Assembly (NCBI GenBank): GCA_014706295.1
Contig: JACSVZ010000007.1
Location: forward strand, 4,953,699 to 5,017,698
Length of the DNA: 64,000 bases
Direction: 5' to 3'
DNA from: Lycocorax pyrrhopterus obiensis
Lineage: Eukaryota > Chordata > Aves > Passeriformes > Paradisaeidae
The notes below the pieces were generated by a model. It was not told the origin of the DNA. It saw only the letters and a list, made by a program, of their open reading frames with translations, and did not search any database. A program made the position numbers and the translations under genes. Position 1 is the stretch's first letter; each line of letters starts with the position of its first letter. Below are positions 25,381 through 37,739 of the stretch, piece by piece.

Positions 25381-25480
25381 ATATAAACATTTTTTATATT
25401 TGTATATATAAATATATTTTTAGATAATATACAAAAATACAAATATATACAAACTATATATAATTTTTTATATATAACAT
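25381..25480. repeat. AT-rich low-complexity block beside the LTR
   Basis: Nearly pure A/T with repeated ATATAT and TATATA runs, directly after the LTR end. It can fold into several alternative AT hairpins. It probably reflects slippage at or near the insertion site. Confidence 0.7.
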
Positions 25481-28400
25481 AGTAACATTATCTACTGTCA
25501 GCAGAACTACAGGTAGCATCTGTGAGCATTCACATGAGGAGAATGAAGAAGCATGAAGGTCCTCCATGATAGCATTGTACAAAGGGAAAACTGCTAACTG
25601 TCTTTGTTCACTGAACCCAAAATTAGGCATGGAAAGCTAACAGGAGCGTAGCAAATAACAGGTTAATTTTTAAGATTCTAATATTTTTCTGGCAGACAAA
25701 AAAAAAACCCCTAAAACCCAAACAAAAACGTTCCTACCTGGAAAAATCCCTTACTTCTGCCTCAATGACTATGGGGACCTGCCCAAAAATAAAGTCTGGG
25801 ATTTTGGGGCATTGTAGATTTTCATGTGCAACACGCCAAGCTTGTGAGTGAGAAGAAAAACACTTCATCTAGGAGGTCTTGCTGTCATTATTTGCACGGA
25901 CCTGAAAGAATTCACATATAATGCTAAGGCCACAGCCAGATCCAAGCATTCAAATCTAATCCAAGACTCAGCTCCTGGTTTCTCAGTACCACACACCTTG
26001 CTTGGCCAGAACTGGGGGACGGAAGTGGCCCACAAAAAGCTCCAAGTCTGCCTCTGACACACACTCAGAACCAACTTCCTCAGCCATGTGGTTCAGCCCA
26101 GAACTGACAGATATTCTGACCTGAGCTGAGCGGAGTTCACTGAGCACGATTCTGCCTGGCACTGTCCTTTGTCAGGCTTCATTCTGCTTTCACCCCTTTC
26201 TGGGACATTTAAGAGTTGCAGGGAATTCCCCTCGGCAACAGCTGGGGAGAAGCTCTTCCTCCCAACACCCTGAGGAACAAGGACCAAATTGGCTGCGTTT
26301 CACAGCTGAAAAAAGAAACAGCCCTTGGAGCAGATGGCAGGCAGCAAAGAGTGGTGTTGGAAACAATCTTTCAAGGCAATTTAATCCAAAAATCACAATT
26401 CCACACAGCTTTCAAGTGAGACCCCAGCTACCTGAAAAACCCCTAATGTCCTAGCAAAAAATTTTCTGACCTTTAAATAAAATAGTGGTAAATAAGTATA
26501 TAACATCTAGAATTATTAAAAGCAAAGGTATATCAATACAGATTAGTACCTGGGTGCCACCAGCAAAGACACAACAGAAACAGACAACCCCACACCACCA
26601 ATGCATTTTTCCCCTCTATATGGGTATCAAAGGCAGCACCAGGCTCATCTTCAGCAGCAACATAAAACTTGCAGCAAATAAACTGTTCATTGAGATCACT
26701 CTGAGAGAACACATTTTGCTGTGGGGCTGGAAGTATCACATCCTCCTTGCTGACCAGACTACAGTATTCTGTGTCAGAGAGTATATATAGTAATATAACT
26801 ACAAAAATAGGTATTAAACTGATTAGTTTTGCACCATGATAAATTGGTTTATTCTGAGATTAAAATTTAAGAGGAGAATGGTATTCAAAGACTTTATTGC
26901 CCAGTTTTACTCAGCATAGCTCAGATAGCTCATGCTGCTATCTGTTAGATATCATCACCATCAGGGTCCCCCCTTGCCCATTCTGCCAATTAAAATCACC
27001 CGAAAAGTACAACATCAAAAAGATTATGTTTTCTTTAAGCTGACCTTTAAAACTGAAGTTTACAGTGCCCTGGTAAGAACTTAACATCTTAATTTACATA
27101 ATTTTTTTCTAAATTACGAGTCATGTTTTATCAGGACAGAGTAAGCCAGAGGACATGAGCATGCTATGAGCCAGCAGCAAAACATTCAAAGCCCAGTGGG
27201 CCTAAAAGTTCTCACGGACAGGTTATACAATCCAGGAAACCATGAAAAAACAAAAACTCATCTGCTATTGAATTACACATGCCCTCTTACCCTTGGGGGT
27301 TGCGAATCATCTTCCATTCTTTCTCAACACTTTAAATGATTACCCAAATAAGATGGAAAATAAAAGTTAACAAGTGTTGAATTTCTAGGATTGTTCATAA
27401 CCATCTGGAATGATATGGCAGAACAACTTCTTGAATTAAGAAAGGTTGTTTCCTTCACTTGCTGCATGGAAGAACATATGAACTGAAAGTTGTTGAGTCC
27501 ACTTCTAGCCCCAGCAGCATCACAGAAAATTAACATCAATCCAGAAGGAACAGAATGATGACAACTGGATTCAAAGTGTTCTGGCTGGAGGAAAGTTTCC
27601 CTCAGCATGTGTTAACACCCAGCATCCATCAAATATATTATTGTTCCTTGACAAATGTGTGAAAACACAGAGTGGGGCCCCAGAATAGTCCAAATCTGGA
27701 AAGTACCTCATGCATTAAAACAAGTTTGTAGACTAGGTTGAAATGGTAGTAAAGACCTGCATGCGAGCATTAGGACATATTTTCAAGGCCAGGTGCTAGA
27801 CTTCAGTAACTTAAAATTATACCTCTGAGGGAAAGCCCTTTTAAAATCCTTAGGCAGAAAATACATGGCTACTGTCATATCCTCTGTGGGGTTGATTAGA
27901 CTCGTTTAGAACATGAAAACAAAATAGAAATGAGAACATGCTTGGCACCCCTCCCAAAACACATTACATGTTGTGCTAAGAAACGTTTTTTCTCCATATG
28001 AACCAGCCGATGATTAAAAGAATAGACACAGCTATTACAATTTTTACATGTTTGATTCCTGAAGCAGACAAGGTCCTGCTATCATATCATGCATGCTTGG
28101 TGAAACATATATTCATCTGTCTTCTTAGCAGAGAAAGAGGTAGGTTTGCTGAGCAAATCCAAGTCAGCTGCTCTAGAGCAAGCTCTGCAAATCAGGTTTC
28201 TACATTATGCCTTAATTAAATCTGTATCTGATACTCCAGCCCTTAGTTGGACAGCTCTTTATCAACTTAGACACAAAAACTCAAAGCAGGAGATTAAAAA
28301 AGATAAAATGTTTAGACTTAATCCTCTATTTCCTTTTAAACACTATGATTCATTGAAAGAATTAAATATTAAAAAAAAAACCCAAACTTTTTTACTATTC

Positions 28401-31140
28401 CCACAGGCTAGAGTGCTCACCAGGGTATTATTATATCATTTCTCTGAAACCACCTAACCTCGTTGAGCGTTAGGCTATCACACCTTGACTAACTGCAGGC
28501 ACGAAGCAGCAGGTGACATCTCATGTGCATGCTGAGCCTTGTAGGCTTCTGTCAGCCAAAAGCACCAGAGCAGCCACAGATATCCCTGCAAGAACTGTCC
28601 TTCAGCACGGGAAAACCAGCAAAGGCACAGTTCTGCACCCAGTGAGCCTTCCAAGGATTATTTAGGTGGCATCTTCAAAATCCTCAAGCTCTTCTGTTGA
28701 ATGGCTATCAGTGGCAATCAAACTTATTTACATCACAAAGCTGCTCTCAAGGGATTATTGAAATCCCCCTGATTTCACTTATTTAATTTGGTAAGCAGAT
28801 TGTGTTGCTGCAAAGTAGATTTGCAGATATCTGGATGAACTGTCACTGCGTGCAAAACATGATACTGAATATAGGCTCACAGAACAAGTGAGTTTTTGCA
28901 GCTGGGCTGGTGCTGTCAAAGAGATGCACAAAGGAAAAAAAAGGCTGCAAAATTTTGACCTCATGGTTTGGTTATGGTGTGCAGAGCTGCAGAGCACCAA
29001 ACCCTTGAGCACATAAGTAAAGCATCTATGTACTTCATCTGTGCCAGGGCCATAATACTGATTTCAAGAAGCACTACAGTAAGGTGAAAAACAAAATCAC
29101 TTGTTTATTAATATTTACACTACTTATTAGGTACTTGCATCATGTGCACAGCTACCCTGTTGGACAAAATCCCCACTGCAGATACAATCACAGCTGAAGA
29201 TATTTAAGAAATAAAACCACTTAGCTGGTCCACTGCATTAGATCTTTCCTGCAGTCAGTCTAACCTCATCCAGAATTGTAAAGCACGTTTATCAGCCCTT
29301 TGAGTGCTCCTGTGAAAGCTTTCCATGTAAAAATGTCATTTGCCTTCTGTGGTGGCAGCTATAAATGTGAACTATGAGGCTGAACAGGAAGTAGCATTTG
29401 ATAGCACGACCAGACCTCCTCCTCTCTTGTCACCAGCCAGCACAAATACGAGCCACATTACTGGAGAGGACTGCTCTGCGAAAGGGTTCAGAAGGCAAGA
29501 AGTCATCTCTCAGCTTTCACCACAGAGGATGCAATTGCAGTAGACCTCTGACTCATCTGCCCAGCAGTAGATCCAACAGACCCGGCTGGCACAGATGGGG
29601 AAACATGAAATATATTTAAAAAACACTAGGAAACAGTTTACTGCAGAAAGGTAGAAATATGCCACAACAGAGGCAGTACTTGTCAGGCGTGGCCTCGCAA
29701 AGGCAGGCTTTGACATTCTCTCAAACACTGTGCTCCTCCACAGCTCTGCCCAGAAGATGAGAACATTGAGGAAATCACCTATTTAACCTGTAACTGAGAC
29801 AGGAGTAACCCACTCTGCTCATCTTATGAAATCCAAGATAAGAAAATTTCACTCACATACACCAAGGTGCACAGAAGGTACAATATCAACTCTGTTTTGG
29901 AAGGTAAACAGAAGAACATGATAAATTAATCATGAATTAGTACAAAGGCATTTGATGGAATTTCACGCTCTTTTTAACATTTGTAAAATAAGACATGCTT
30001 ATGGGTTCTTATTACACAGTCAAGATGAATTTTGAAAGTAAGCATTATACTTGACCAATACAAGTAACAGGGCTCAAGGACAATCTACTTATTTTATAAT
30101 ATTATTTATTTATTCTGGTACATCTTTGAGCCTCTTTCCATCACTCCTCTTCCCTCATAGAGCATTTCTAGATTTTGAAGAGTGCAGAAACATTTCCTAG
30201 GTGCAGAAGGCCAGTATGAAAACAATAATTTTTGTCCTTTACGCTTGCAATGGGCATCTGACTGTGGAAATTTTCACCAGCCTCCCTGTAATAATAACAG
30301 GGCAGCATGTAGTTCTCTGTTGTTTAAACACAATATGCAAGCAGTTAAACCAGGCACAGAGAAGGTTTTCAGCCTGAACTTTACACATTATAAAAAATGA
30401 GATCCCATCAGTGGCAAACTCAGCAGGAAGGGCTGAGCGGCCTCACCTCAGCCGTCTGTGCCACACAGGAGTGGGGTCACTTGGCTGTCCTCTGCCAACC
30501 TGCCACACCTGTAGCCCACTGACAAGGATGTCTAGAGCTTCACCCACCACTGGCACAACTACATTAAATCTTCCCACATTCCAACACCTTCTTTCTTCTG
30601 CACAGATTGTTCATGAATAGTGCACTACAAAAGCTTGACTTTTTCCAAGAATGTGAAGCACCTGCAATCATAACTCGAGTTACAATCTGTGTTGGCCATG
30701 CCGGGGTGCCACATAGCCCTCACTTTCAAGGGTGAAGTAAACAGCTTGAGGAAGAAGAAAGAGCTTTGAGGATTGTGTCATACAAGCATTAATATAATGC
30801 TCACATCAGCAGCACTGTGGCTTTTTAATTTAAAGCATGTATTCCTTTGAGAATTACCATTATCTCATTTTTTTGCACTCTACCTATTATACAATTCTTT
30901 TCGGAGATCTTAACGTGACTGTCGTGGCTTCTGAAAAGCAGCAATCGCAACCCCCAGCCACCACCAGCCCTTTAAAAGGGCCCAGAGGGGAAAGCCAGCA
31001 CATCAATTGTTACAGCTTTCAATGCGTCTTTTTTTTTAAAAGGAAGAGTTAAGTGTTATTTTATATATTTTTTCATGCATAATTTCAGTTATTTCTCAGT
31101 AAACATATATCCCTGGGCTCTGGCATTTCATTGCAGAAGT
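25481..31140. other. Intergenic spacer, no gene recognised
   Basis: AT-rich with short open frames only. A more GC-balanced patch at 25840-26350 has overlapping open frames without a domain. An A-run occurs at about 28371-28380. At 30969-30981 the palindromic GCCCTTTAAAAGGGC core lies about 330 bases before the GC-rich island at 31.3 kb and could be a TATA-like element, but this is speculative. Confidence 0.5.
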
Positions 31141-31196
31141 TTAATTGAAAAGGGGGTGGGGAGGGATGCAAGGGGCGGGGAGGGCAGTGCGGGAAG

Positions 31197-31300
31197 GTGG
31201 GGAAGGCTGGGAAGGTGGGAAAGGAGTGGGGAGGTGGGGAAGGCTGGGAAGGTGGGAAAGGCGTGGGGAGGTGGGGAAGGCTGGGAAGGTGGGAAAGGAG
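31197..31300 (+). repeat. G-rich minisatellite, 37-bp unit, about three copies
   Basis: Units begin at 31197, 31234 and 31271, each starting GTGGGGAAGGCTGGGAAGGT and continuing GGGAAAGG. Copies differ by one or two bases. The plus strand is almost wholly G and A with many GGG and GGGG runs, so it can form G-quadruplexes. A diverged G-rich lead-in starts at about 31151. It adjoins the CpG-rich island directly. The glycine-rich frame running through it is a product of the repeat, not evidence of a gene. Confidence 0.9.
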
Positions 31301-31480
31301 AGGGAATTGGGGGGTCCCGCTCACCGCCCCCTCCCCGCTCCCTCAGGGCCGCGCCGAGCGCAGCGCCACGGCGCCCCCTGGCGGCGCCCCGGCCGCGCGG
31401 TGCGCGGGGCGCGGAGCGGGCGCGGAGGAGGCACCGGCAAAGGAGGGACCGGCGAGGGGGGGAAGCGCCGTCCTCACTTG
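31301..31480. promoter_or_regulatory. Small isolated CpG island
   Basis: In about 170 bases I count roughly 28 CpG by eye, with very high GC (for example GGCCGCGCGGTGCGCGGGGC at 31391-31410), whereas the surrounding kilobases are AT-rich and CpG-poor. Such islands in birds usually mark unmethylated promoters or regulatory elements. No coding exon is recognised on either strand, so it could be the promoter of a non-coding RNA, an enhancer, or an insulator. It is shorter than a typical housekeeping-gene island. A GC-rich repeat with gene conversion could also look like this. Confidence 0.6.
31369..31387 (-). promoter_or_regulatory. CTCF-binding-site candidate
   Basis: The minus strand reads GCGCCGCCAGGGGGCGCCG. 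It contains CCAGGGGGCGC, the core of the vertebrate CTCF consensus TGGCCACCAGGGGGCGCTA; 14 of 19 positions match exactly. The site sits inside the CpG island, where CTCF sites are often found. The motif points right to left. Occupancy cannot be judged from sequence. Confidence 0.5.
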
Positions 31481-33076
31481 ATGACTACACAATGAGTTGT
31501 GATATATTTTAATTTAAACACCATAAACCTATTGAGTGCTTAATTAACTTTAACCGTCTTCAGTGGAATGAAGCCAATTTGAGGGGGTCAAAAGGAGTTG
31601 TTTCAATATCAAACAGTTTTACATAGTCAATCCATTCATTCGGCCTACAGCTACTGATTAACACACAAAATTAACATGTTAGTAAAAATTCATATTCAGG
31701 TCTCTGGGGAAATTAAGATGCACATGCACAGAGCATGATTAGCACAACTATTGTTTTCCCCCAACAATATAATTTAATGGGTTTTCAGAATTACAGAAAG
31801 AGAGACTGGGTGCTGGTTTGAATTGATTATTTACCACAAAGCTTTGAAATATAGAGAAGACGGAAAACATCCTGAGCCAAGAGGGCAGCGACAGAGAAAA
31901 ACAGGAGCAGAGCAAGACCCCGCTGCAGAAGGGTATAGCCGGAGCAAGAGAGCAGGCGGGCATCAGGCTCTCCCACGTCCCACAGAACCCAATCAGCCTC
32001 CCCAAGGACGCTTCCCTCTGCCCTCTCCTACTGACGCCTTCCTCTCCTCCTGCCCTCCTTCGCTTTCATGTCCCGATGTTATTTTTCCATTGTGTCATTT
32101 GTTTTAGTAAGAGAACAAACAGCTCAAAGATTCTTCCTATGCTGCAAAATATTGTACTTGCCAATTACTTTTCAGAAATAAGAGGATTAGGAAGGGCGCC
32201 AAACAGACAAAGGACAGATGAATAAAAGAAATTATGTTTTAAAAATTTACCACTGGCAAGCCAAACAAAAGTGGCTGCCTGGAGGACCTGGCTGAAGTAG
32301 TAACGAAAGAAAATGAGAAACCCTCGGTGACTTCAGTAGTTTTTGGATCAGGCCCTCACACGTGGGTGTCTCCCCCTACATGGTGTCCCACACATCCTAC
32401 AGGGCAAATCATCATTTCCAGTACAGAGGGGCACCAGGAGAGTTACCAGTCACATGGGTACACACAGAGGTGCACCATAGGAAGCCTGAAAGTCAACAGC
32501 AAAGGAGGAAGAAAGAGAGAAGCAAATGTCTGCTTTCTTGCATCACTAAACTGTCCATAGGCCTCTTGTGTTCACCAGGTTAAAAAAAGCTCCATGTAGT
32601 AATTTATGGGGTTTGGATCAACCATTTAGTGAAAAAAAGACCCCTTCTACCTCTCATCTGAATAATGTGACCAAGGTCTACACAAAGATAGATTAACTGT
32701 CAAATTACAAAGGTCTTGTGAGTGGCAAATGGTCCCATGGCTTCCTAGCTTTACTATATTAATTGTTTTATGATGTAAAGACAGAGAGACAGGGAATTCT
32801 CTTATCATAAATGCAGGTGGCCGTACCTGCAGCTGGTTAGAGATCTCACTACTACGCTACATCTACTGTGTTTGAGCTACCACACCTCAGCTCCCACGGC
32901 ACAGTCTGTGCAGTCTGTGGTGCAAGAGAAGCTACAGCTACAGTGCCTGAGGGTACCAGCAACATCCACAGTCATGGGAAGAGTCTGGAGCTGGAATCAG
33001 TGAACCTTCATGAGATAACCTGGACAGAACAGGTGCCCAAGAAGACTGTGCAATCTCTATGCACGTAAATTTTTCT
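31481..33076. other. Spacer beside the CpG island, no gene recognised
   Basis: The first 240 bases are AT-rich with homeodomain-type cores (CTTAATTAAC at about 31538-31549) and a nuclear-receptor-like GGGGTCAAAAGG near 31585. This is the texture of a conserved non-coding element, but conservation cannot be tested here. A GC-balanced stretch at 31850-32070 has a plus-strand open frame of 94 codons without a recognisable domain. Confidence 0.4.
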
Positions 33077-33202
33077 CAAAACTCAACTGCACAGAGCCGG
33101 GTGGAACCTGATGCAACTTTTATGTTAGTTGAGCCTTCAGCAAGAGATTGGTTTAGGTGACTTCCAGAGATCCCTTCCCACCTGCAGTATTGTATTTCAT
33201 AC
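33077..33202 (+). mobile_element. CR1 LINE fragment, 3' end, plus orientation
   Basis: The segment begins AAAACTCAACTGCACAGAGC and ends with GGTTTAGGTGACTTCCAGAG followed by ATCCCTTCCCACCTGCAGTA. This is a diverged version of the CR1 3' end (the block around GGACTAGATGACCTCCAGAGGTCCCTTCCAACC). Only about 125 bases survive, as is common for 5'-truncated CR1. Divergence suggests an old insertion. Confidence 0.7.
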
Positions 33203-33742
33203 ATCAAGCATTCCAGTAGAGCGGTTCCTGATGTGCAGAAGTCAGGAGCCATACCTCACACAGCACCAGGATATTGTGGAACAGTGGCATCTAAACATGG
33301 TACAGCCAGCAGCACTTCAATGCCAGCTTGTGGTGAGCTCAGAGTTCAGGAAAAGCCAAGAGCACTGTTCAATACAAGCCGGAAACATGCCCCTAAATGC
33401 AACATAATAAAATGCTGTCCACTGCCATAGTCCACAAAAAGGACAAATTCAGGACTATGACAAACCAGGAATCACTGAATCCTTTTGCAAAGTCTGTTAG
33501 AATTAGAATCCTAAATGTCAGAGCAAGAACACAGATATCTGCTTACCTGGTGTTGCAGATGTGTTTGGCAGAGGTAAAACAAAGCCTAATATGAGTAAGC
33601 ATTGAATTACTTGGGTCAGAATTTTCAGCTTAGCCTTAACAAGACTTACAGCTCTTCTTCTGCCATTTTGGCATCTGGGTATGCAACCCTATGTGCCTCT
33701 GTGTCTTTGTACAGGTCAGATTTAAACACCTGGCAGAATTGA
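33203..33742. other. Intergenic spacer, no gene recognised
   Basis: Short open frames on the plus strand with no domain. Nothing else was recognised. Confidence 0.5.
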
Positions 33743-33789
33743 ATTATTAGGATCACTAACACCAGTTAGTTGTTAGTGATCCTAATAAT
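33743..33789 (+). repeat. Perfect 19-bp inverted repeat with 9-base loop
   Basis: ATTATTAGGATCACTAACA (33743-33761) is followed, after the loop CCAGTTAGT, by its exact reverse complement TGTTAGTGATCCTAATAAT (33771-33789). No mismatch interrupts the stem. It is too short for a typical microRNA precursor stem. Possible origins are a template-switch mutation or the remains of a palindromic element. Confidence 0.95.
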
Positions 33790-33791
33790 CC

Positions 33792-33817
33792 TAAATACAG
33801 TTTTGAATCTGTATTTA
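33792..33817 (+). repeat. Second hairpin, 9-bp perfect arms, 8-base loop
   Basis: TAAATACAG (33792-33800) and CTGTATTTA (33809-33817) are exact reverse complements around TTTTGAAT. The hairpin starts only three bases after the larger 19-bp hairpin, so two stem-loops sit back to back. Confidence 0.85.
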
Positions 33818-35309
33818 AGTGATCATTTTTGGAACAAGGACTGATGAGAACAATGACATACCCCATTCATTCTTGCATGTGATTTCTATTCTGCATCTGA
33901 TATTAGAGTAGTTGTATATGTATAAAATTTTAGGGACCAAAGGGTTTGACAGGCAGCTGGAGTCTGTAGATCAGAAAACAGCATTAAAGCAAAATACTGG
34001 GGGTAGTGGAGCAGGAGAAGACAGGGAAAATTGACTGAATGTCTCATGAGAGCATAGGTTAGGAAACTAATGTTTGGTTCATCACCAACTGAATTTTGCA
34101 AGAACTACGGCAAAGCCCCTAAAAGTTGAAAGCTGAGAGTGATCTTGGACTCAGCCCTTAACCAAGCACTGGAAGGACTGCAAGAGAATAAGCACAGTTC
34201 AGCACTGATCATAGTTAAGGTTCACCTCCCTTCAGAGTGTGATATGTAGTAGTAATCCACATAATGTTTTAAGGAAGGGAAATCAATCATTTATTGCAAA
34301 GATGGAAGTCAGAAACAGCTCTTAATGGGAAACTCCAAAGAAGTAAAAGCGTGTTTAAAGTGGTGGTAGTAAAAAAGAATGGGAAAGCAAGATATAAATT
34401 TAGGATTGTGATGTTACAGAAAAAATAAGAGGAACCTGCAGGACAGCCAAAGCTAGAGGAGCAGGGAGGATAACTAAGTTTCAGAAGACTTCTCACTACT
34501 TAATCTGTTTAACCAGAAATACACAACTACAAAAGGAGAATCAAGAGACTACAGAGACAGAAAAATATTTCTCTTAAACAGCTTTAGCACAATAAGAATC
34601 TTATTTCACAGATACTGGGGGAATGGTCTGCCCAAAGACCTATTCAAGTACAGTAAAATACTCCAAACCCAGAGACATCTAAGAAAATAATTGATTGTTT
34701 TAGTGAATTTTCATTAAAAATTAGGAGCAGATGAGGCTGACAGAGATTTCCAAGAGAAGCAGACAATGTAGTTATTAAAGGAAATTTTGTTTGTATATGC
34801 GTATACTTTTAAAAGGAATGGGAAAGGCCAAAGGACGATCATACTTAAAACCAGCTTAACAGACAGGTGTTATGGATTGGCCTGGAAATTGTGCATCACA
34901 GTCCATTTCACTGGATCTGTCTGACTCTACAAGACAGACATCTAGATGTGTTCTGTTGATTGAGCAGAGCAAAGCAGCAGAGAGAAGGAGCTGAAAGTCT
35001 GACTCTGGCTGAGTCTTCTTTACAGCATTATGAAGCCAAATATTTAGAAACACCTCAGCTGTTCTCCCAGTGCAGCGTGAAGCTAAACAAGTACAGCATC
35101 TGGGAAGAGGAGTGAAAGGCTTCGTGTCCTACTCACAGGAATTGTCAAAATTGCCAAACTGAGCACACGTGGTTATTACTTAGGCAGTATTGAAAAGTCT
35201 TTTGATCAAAGTGCCGTCTAAGGATCTGCTAATGAAATAATCTAAATTTATTCGAAACACGTCAGGATGGGTGTTGAGAGCAGGGAGTACTAAGTAACTG
35301 TCAAAACTA
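33818..35309. other. Intergenic spacer, no gene recognised
   Basis: AT-rich to balanced sequence with short open frames on both strands. The segment from about 34860 onward has the look of an old diverged repeat but I cannot assign it. Confidence 0.45.
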
Positions 35310-35800
35310 AAGCGCTTGTCGGGCCACACCTGGAATTCTGTTGAGTTTTGGTCCCCACAATATAAAAGAGTTGTGGATGGCTTGGAAAAGGCCATAAAGA
35401 CAGGGAAGCCTGACATCTGAAGAAAGGCTGAGGGAACTGTGTTTGTTCAGCCTCGAAAAAAGAAGGCTTAGAGGAGACCTTAGCATGATATTCTGGTATT
35501 TGAAGTGTGGCTATACTAAGGTGGAGACTCCCTTTCTACAAAGAGCTGAGGGGTAATTGGTACAAGTGGTCTTGGGGAGATTCCAGTTAAACACAAGAGG
35601 AAAGTTTTTCACAATGAGAACATTCAGCCATCATAATAATGTCCTCAGGGAAGTGGTAGTTTCCCCAACTTTGGGCACTTTTAAGGTTCGGCTGAACAGG
35701 GTGCTGTGCCATCTTGTCTAGACTGTACTTTTGCCAAGAAAGGTTCAACTAGGTGATCCTCAAGGTCACCTTCCAACTTGAAGTCCTGAGTAAGGCTCAG
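35310..35800 (+). mobile_element. CR1 LINE fragment, 3' portion, plus orientation, old copy
   Basis: Recognisable CR1 blocks in order: CGGGCCACACCTGGAATTCT with TTTTGGTCCCCACAATATAA (35326 onward), TTTGTTCAGCCTCGAAAAAA (from 35442), GGTGGAGACTCCCTTTC, GGGAAGTGGTAGTTTCCCCA (35648-35667), and the end block AGGTGATCCTCAAGGTCACC then TTCCAACTTG. Many small indels separate them from intact CR1, so it cannot encode reverse transcriptase. The segment covers the end of ORF2 and the 3'UTR. Confidence 0.88.
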
Positions 35801-37071
35801 GAAACTGTCCAGTAAAACATGTCCCATGGGAAGAAGCGAAGTACTTGCTCCAAACCAATTTGTATATTTATTTTTGAATAGGTGGAAAAAAAGTGGGCAC
35901 ACAATGTTGTGTAGATGATAGAGGTCTGTACGTTCAAAATGGTGTAACTTTGGAAAACCTCAGAGTTTCTCTGTGTATCTTTGCAAAGGGCAGTTCGGAA
36001 ACACAACGGCATTCAAATTTCAGGAAAAATATGGCCAGAACATCCAGTAAATAAACTGCTTAGCATTTTAACACTAGATACTAAAAAGTATGAGAATTAA
36101 TTTCCATGGCTCATGTTCAGGGAGTCTAAATGTGTGGATAACATGTTCCCACTGTAGAAGCACTGTAAATAAAAAGCAACCATGTGACCAAGAGGAATAC
36201 CAGTACACACAGCTTTCAGGAAAGCGAGAAATAAAACCACTGCTATTACATCAATTACCTTTTTTGTTTTTAGCTTTGGCTGCTGCAAATCAAAGGATCC
36301 CACAAAATTTTATGGATGGAGATACTTTTCTCATGGAAATAAATTAGGAAAAACAGGATGATTATCAGCAAAATTCTATAAATTACAGGAAATACCACAT
36401 ATGCAGCAAGAAAATTTTCCATTGTTCTTTCTCATGATCAGCGAGACAAAAGTCCCAAGGAGAAATCAGAGTGTAACAGCAAAACGCACTAGAGTGTAAC
36501 ACTCAAGATGTAACAGAACCTCTTGTGCAGAAACCAAAAATTTACTTTAAAAGAATGAAAAAACTATTCAAAAATCTGCCTACAAAACATTAACATTTAA
36601 AACAGACAATCAAAAGACACTTTTATCACATACATAGAAGCAAAAAAAAAAAAATTTCCATCATGATAGAGCAACAGACCCATTCTGAGAAGCATCTCAT
36701 AAAGAATTTCAGAAAAAAAAAGTATTTACTTCATTTATGTAAGACTACTTCCTATCAAAAAGTAAATGATAAATAATGCTGAAGTAGCCTCAGCAAATAT
36801 TTAGTTAAACCACATAATTATATTTCATCCCTATAATTTGCTTTTGTCACAACAGAACAAACCATAAGTAGGCGATTCACAGATAAATTCCACGCAAAGG
36901 CCAAAATGTATGGTTCCCATCTAAGAATATGTGAGGAGATATGCTTTCAGTAATATAAATTATTTAGTCTAGCACAGACTGAGCAACACAGACAAAGTTT
37001 GTAAACTCTGTGTGTAGATCCTCAAGCTCATACAATACTCTTAACTGGATATTCACCAATACATAAAATAT
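35801..37071. other. Intergenic spacer, no gene recognised
   Basis: AT-rich sequence with short open frames. A-runs occur at about 36641-36653 and 36713-36720. No transposon or exon was recognised. Confidence 0.5.
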
Positions 37072-37109
37072 ATATAAGTTTAGGTAATATATATGAGTTT
37101 AGATAATAT
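37072..37109 (+). repeat. Tandem duplication of a 19-bp unit
   Basis: ATATAAGTTTAGGTAATAT at 37072-37090 is followed directly by ATATGAGTTTAGATAATAT at 37091-37109, with two differences. Confidence 0.85.
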
Positions 37110-37739
37110 AACCCTCCACAACTACACAAAAAGTTCTGAAGCATTTTTCTCTAACTGGTATAAAATATATTATAAAACCCCCACTGAATTTATTTCAGAT
37201 CTTGTGCTGTTTGGCAGTTCTTTAAATAAGTAAGTGGTGAGGGAAATAAAAACCCAAACAACCCTGGAGAAACTAAGTACATTTACAACTTGCATCAGTA
37301 ATTCAGCTTGAAGTGCACGAACTCACGACATCTACAACTGCAGTGTGTGTTTTCCACCAAAACCGCACAGGCACTGACCAGTGGCCTATGACAGGACATA
37401 GGGACACACACATTTTACAGAGGTTTACAGCAATATCTTCTGGAAGGCTACATGGCAATCCTTTTTTGGATTGTATGTGGTGAAAATAGCGCTTGATGCA
37501 CCTGACATTTTTCCATGAACTTTTTGTATTGCACAAGTGATGGTCTCCATTTAAAAGTAGAAGAGCAAAAGTGTTTCCTATTATGATCTTTTCAAGCAGA
37601 ATAAGTGAAGAGTTATGGCAAGTTCATACCACCTCTAAGATGTTTAACACAAGTATCATAATTGTCACTTAATGGGTCAGGAAACAAAGACGGACTTGTC
37701 TCGGTGGTGTTGTCTGTTCTCTATAGATCACACTTATTT
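37110..37739. other. Intergenic spacer, no gene recognised
   Basis: AT-rich sequence; only short open frames without a domain. Confidence 0.5.

Noticed and set aside
31075..31512. 145-codon glycine/arginine-rich frame across the GC-rich island
   Set aside because: The frame is kept open by the 37-bp minisatellite and high GC. Other frames and the other strand are open too, and there is no recognisable domain.
33743..33789. MicroRNA precursor interpretation of the 19-bp hairpin
   Set aside because: The stem is shorter than the roughly 30 bp usual for a precursor and is followed by an independent hairpin, so a microRNA gene is not supported.
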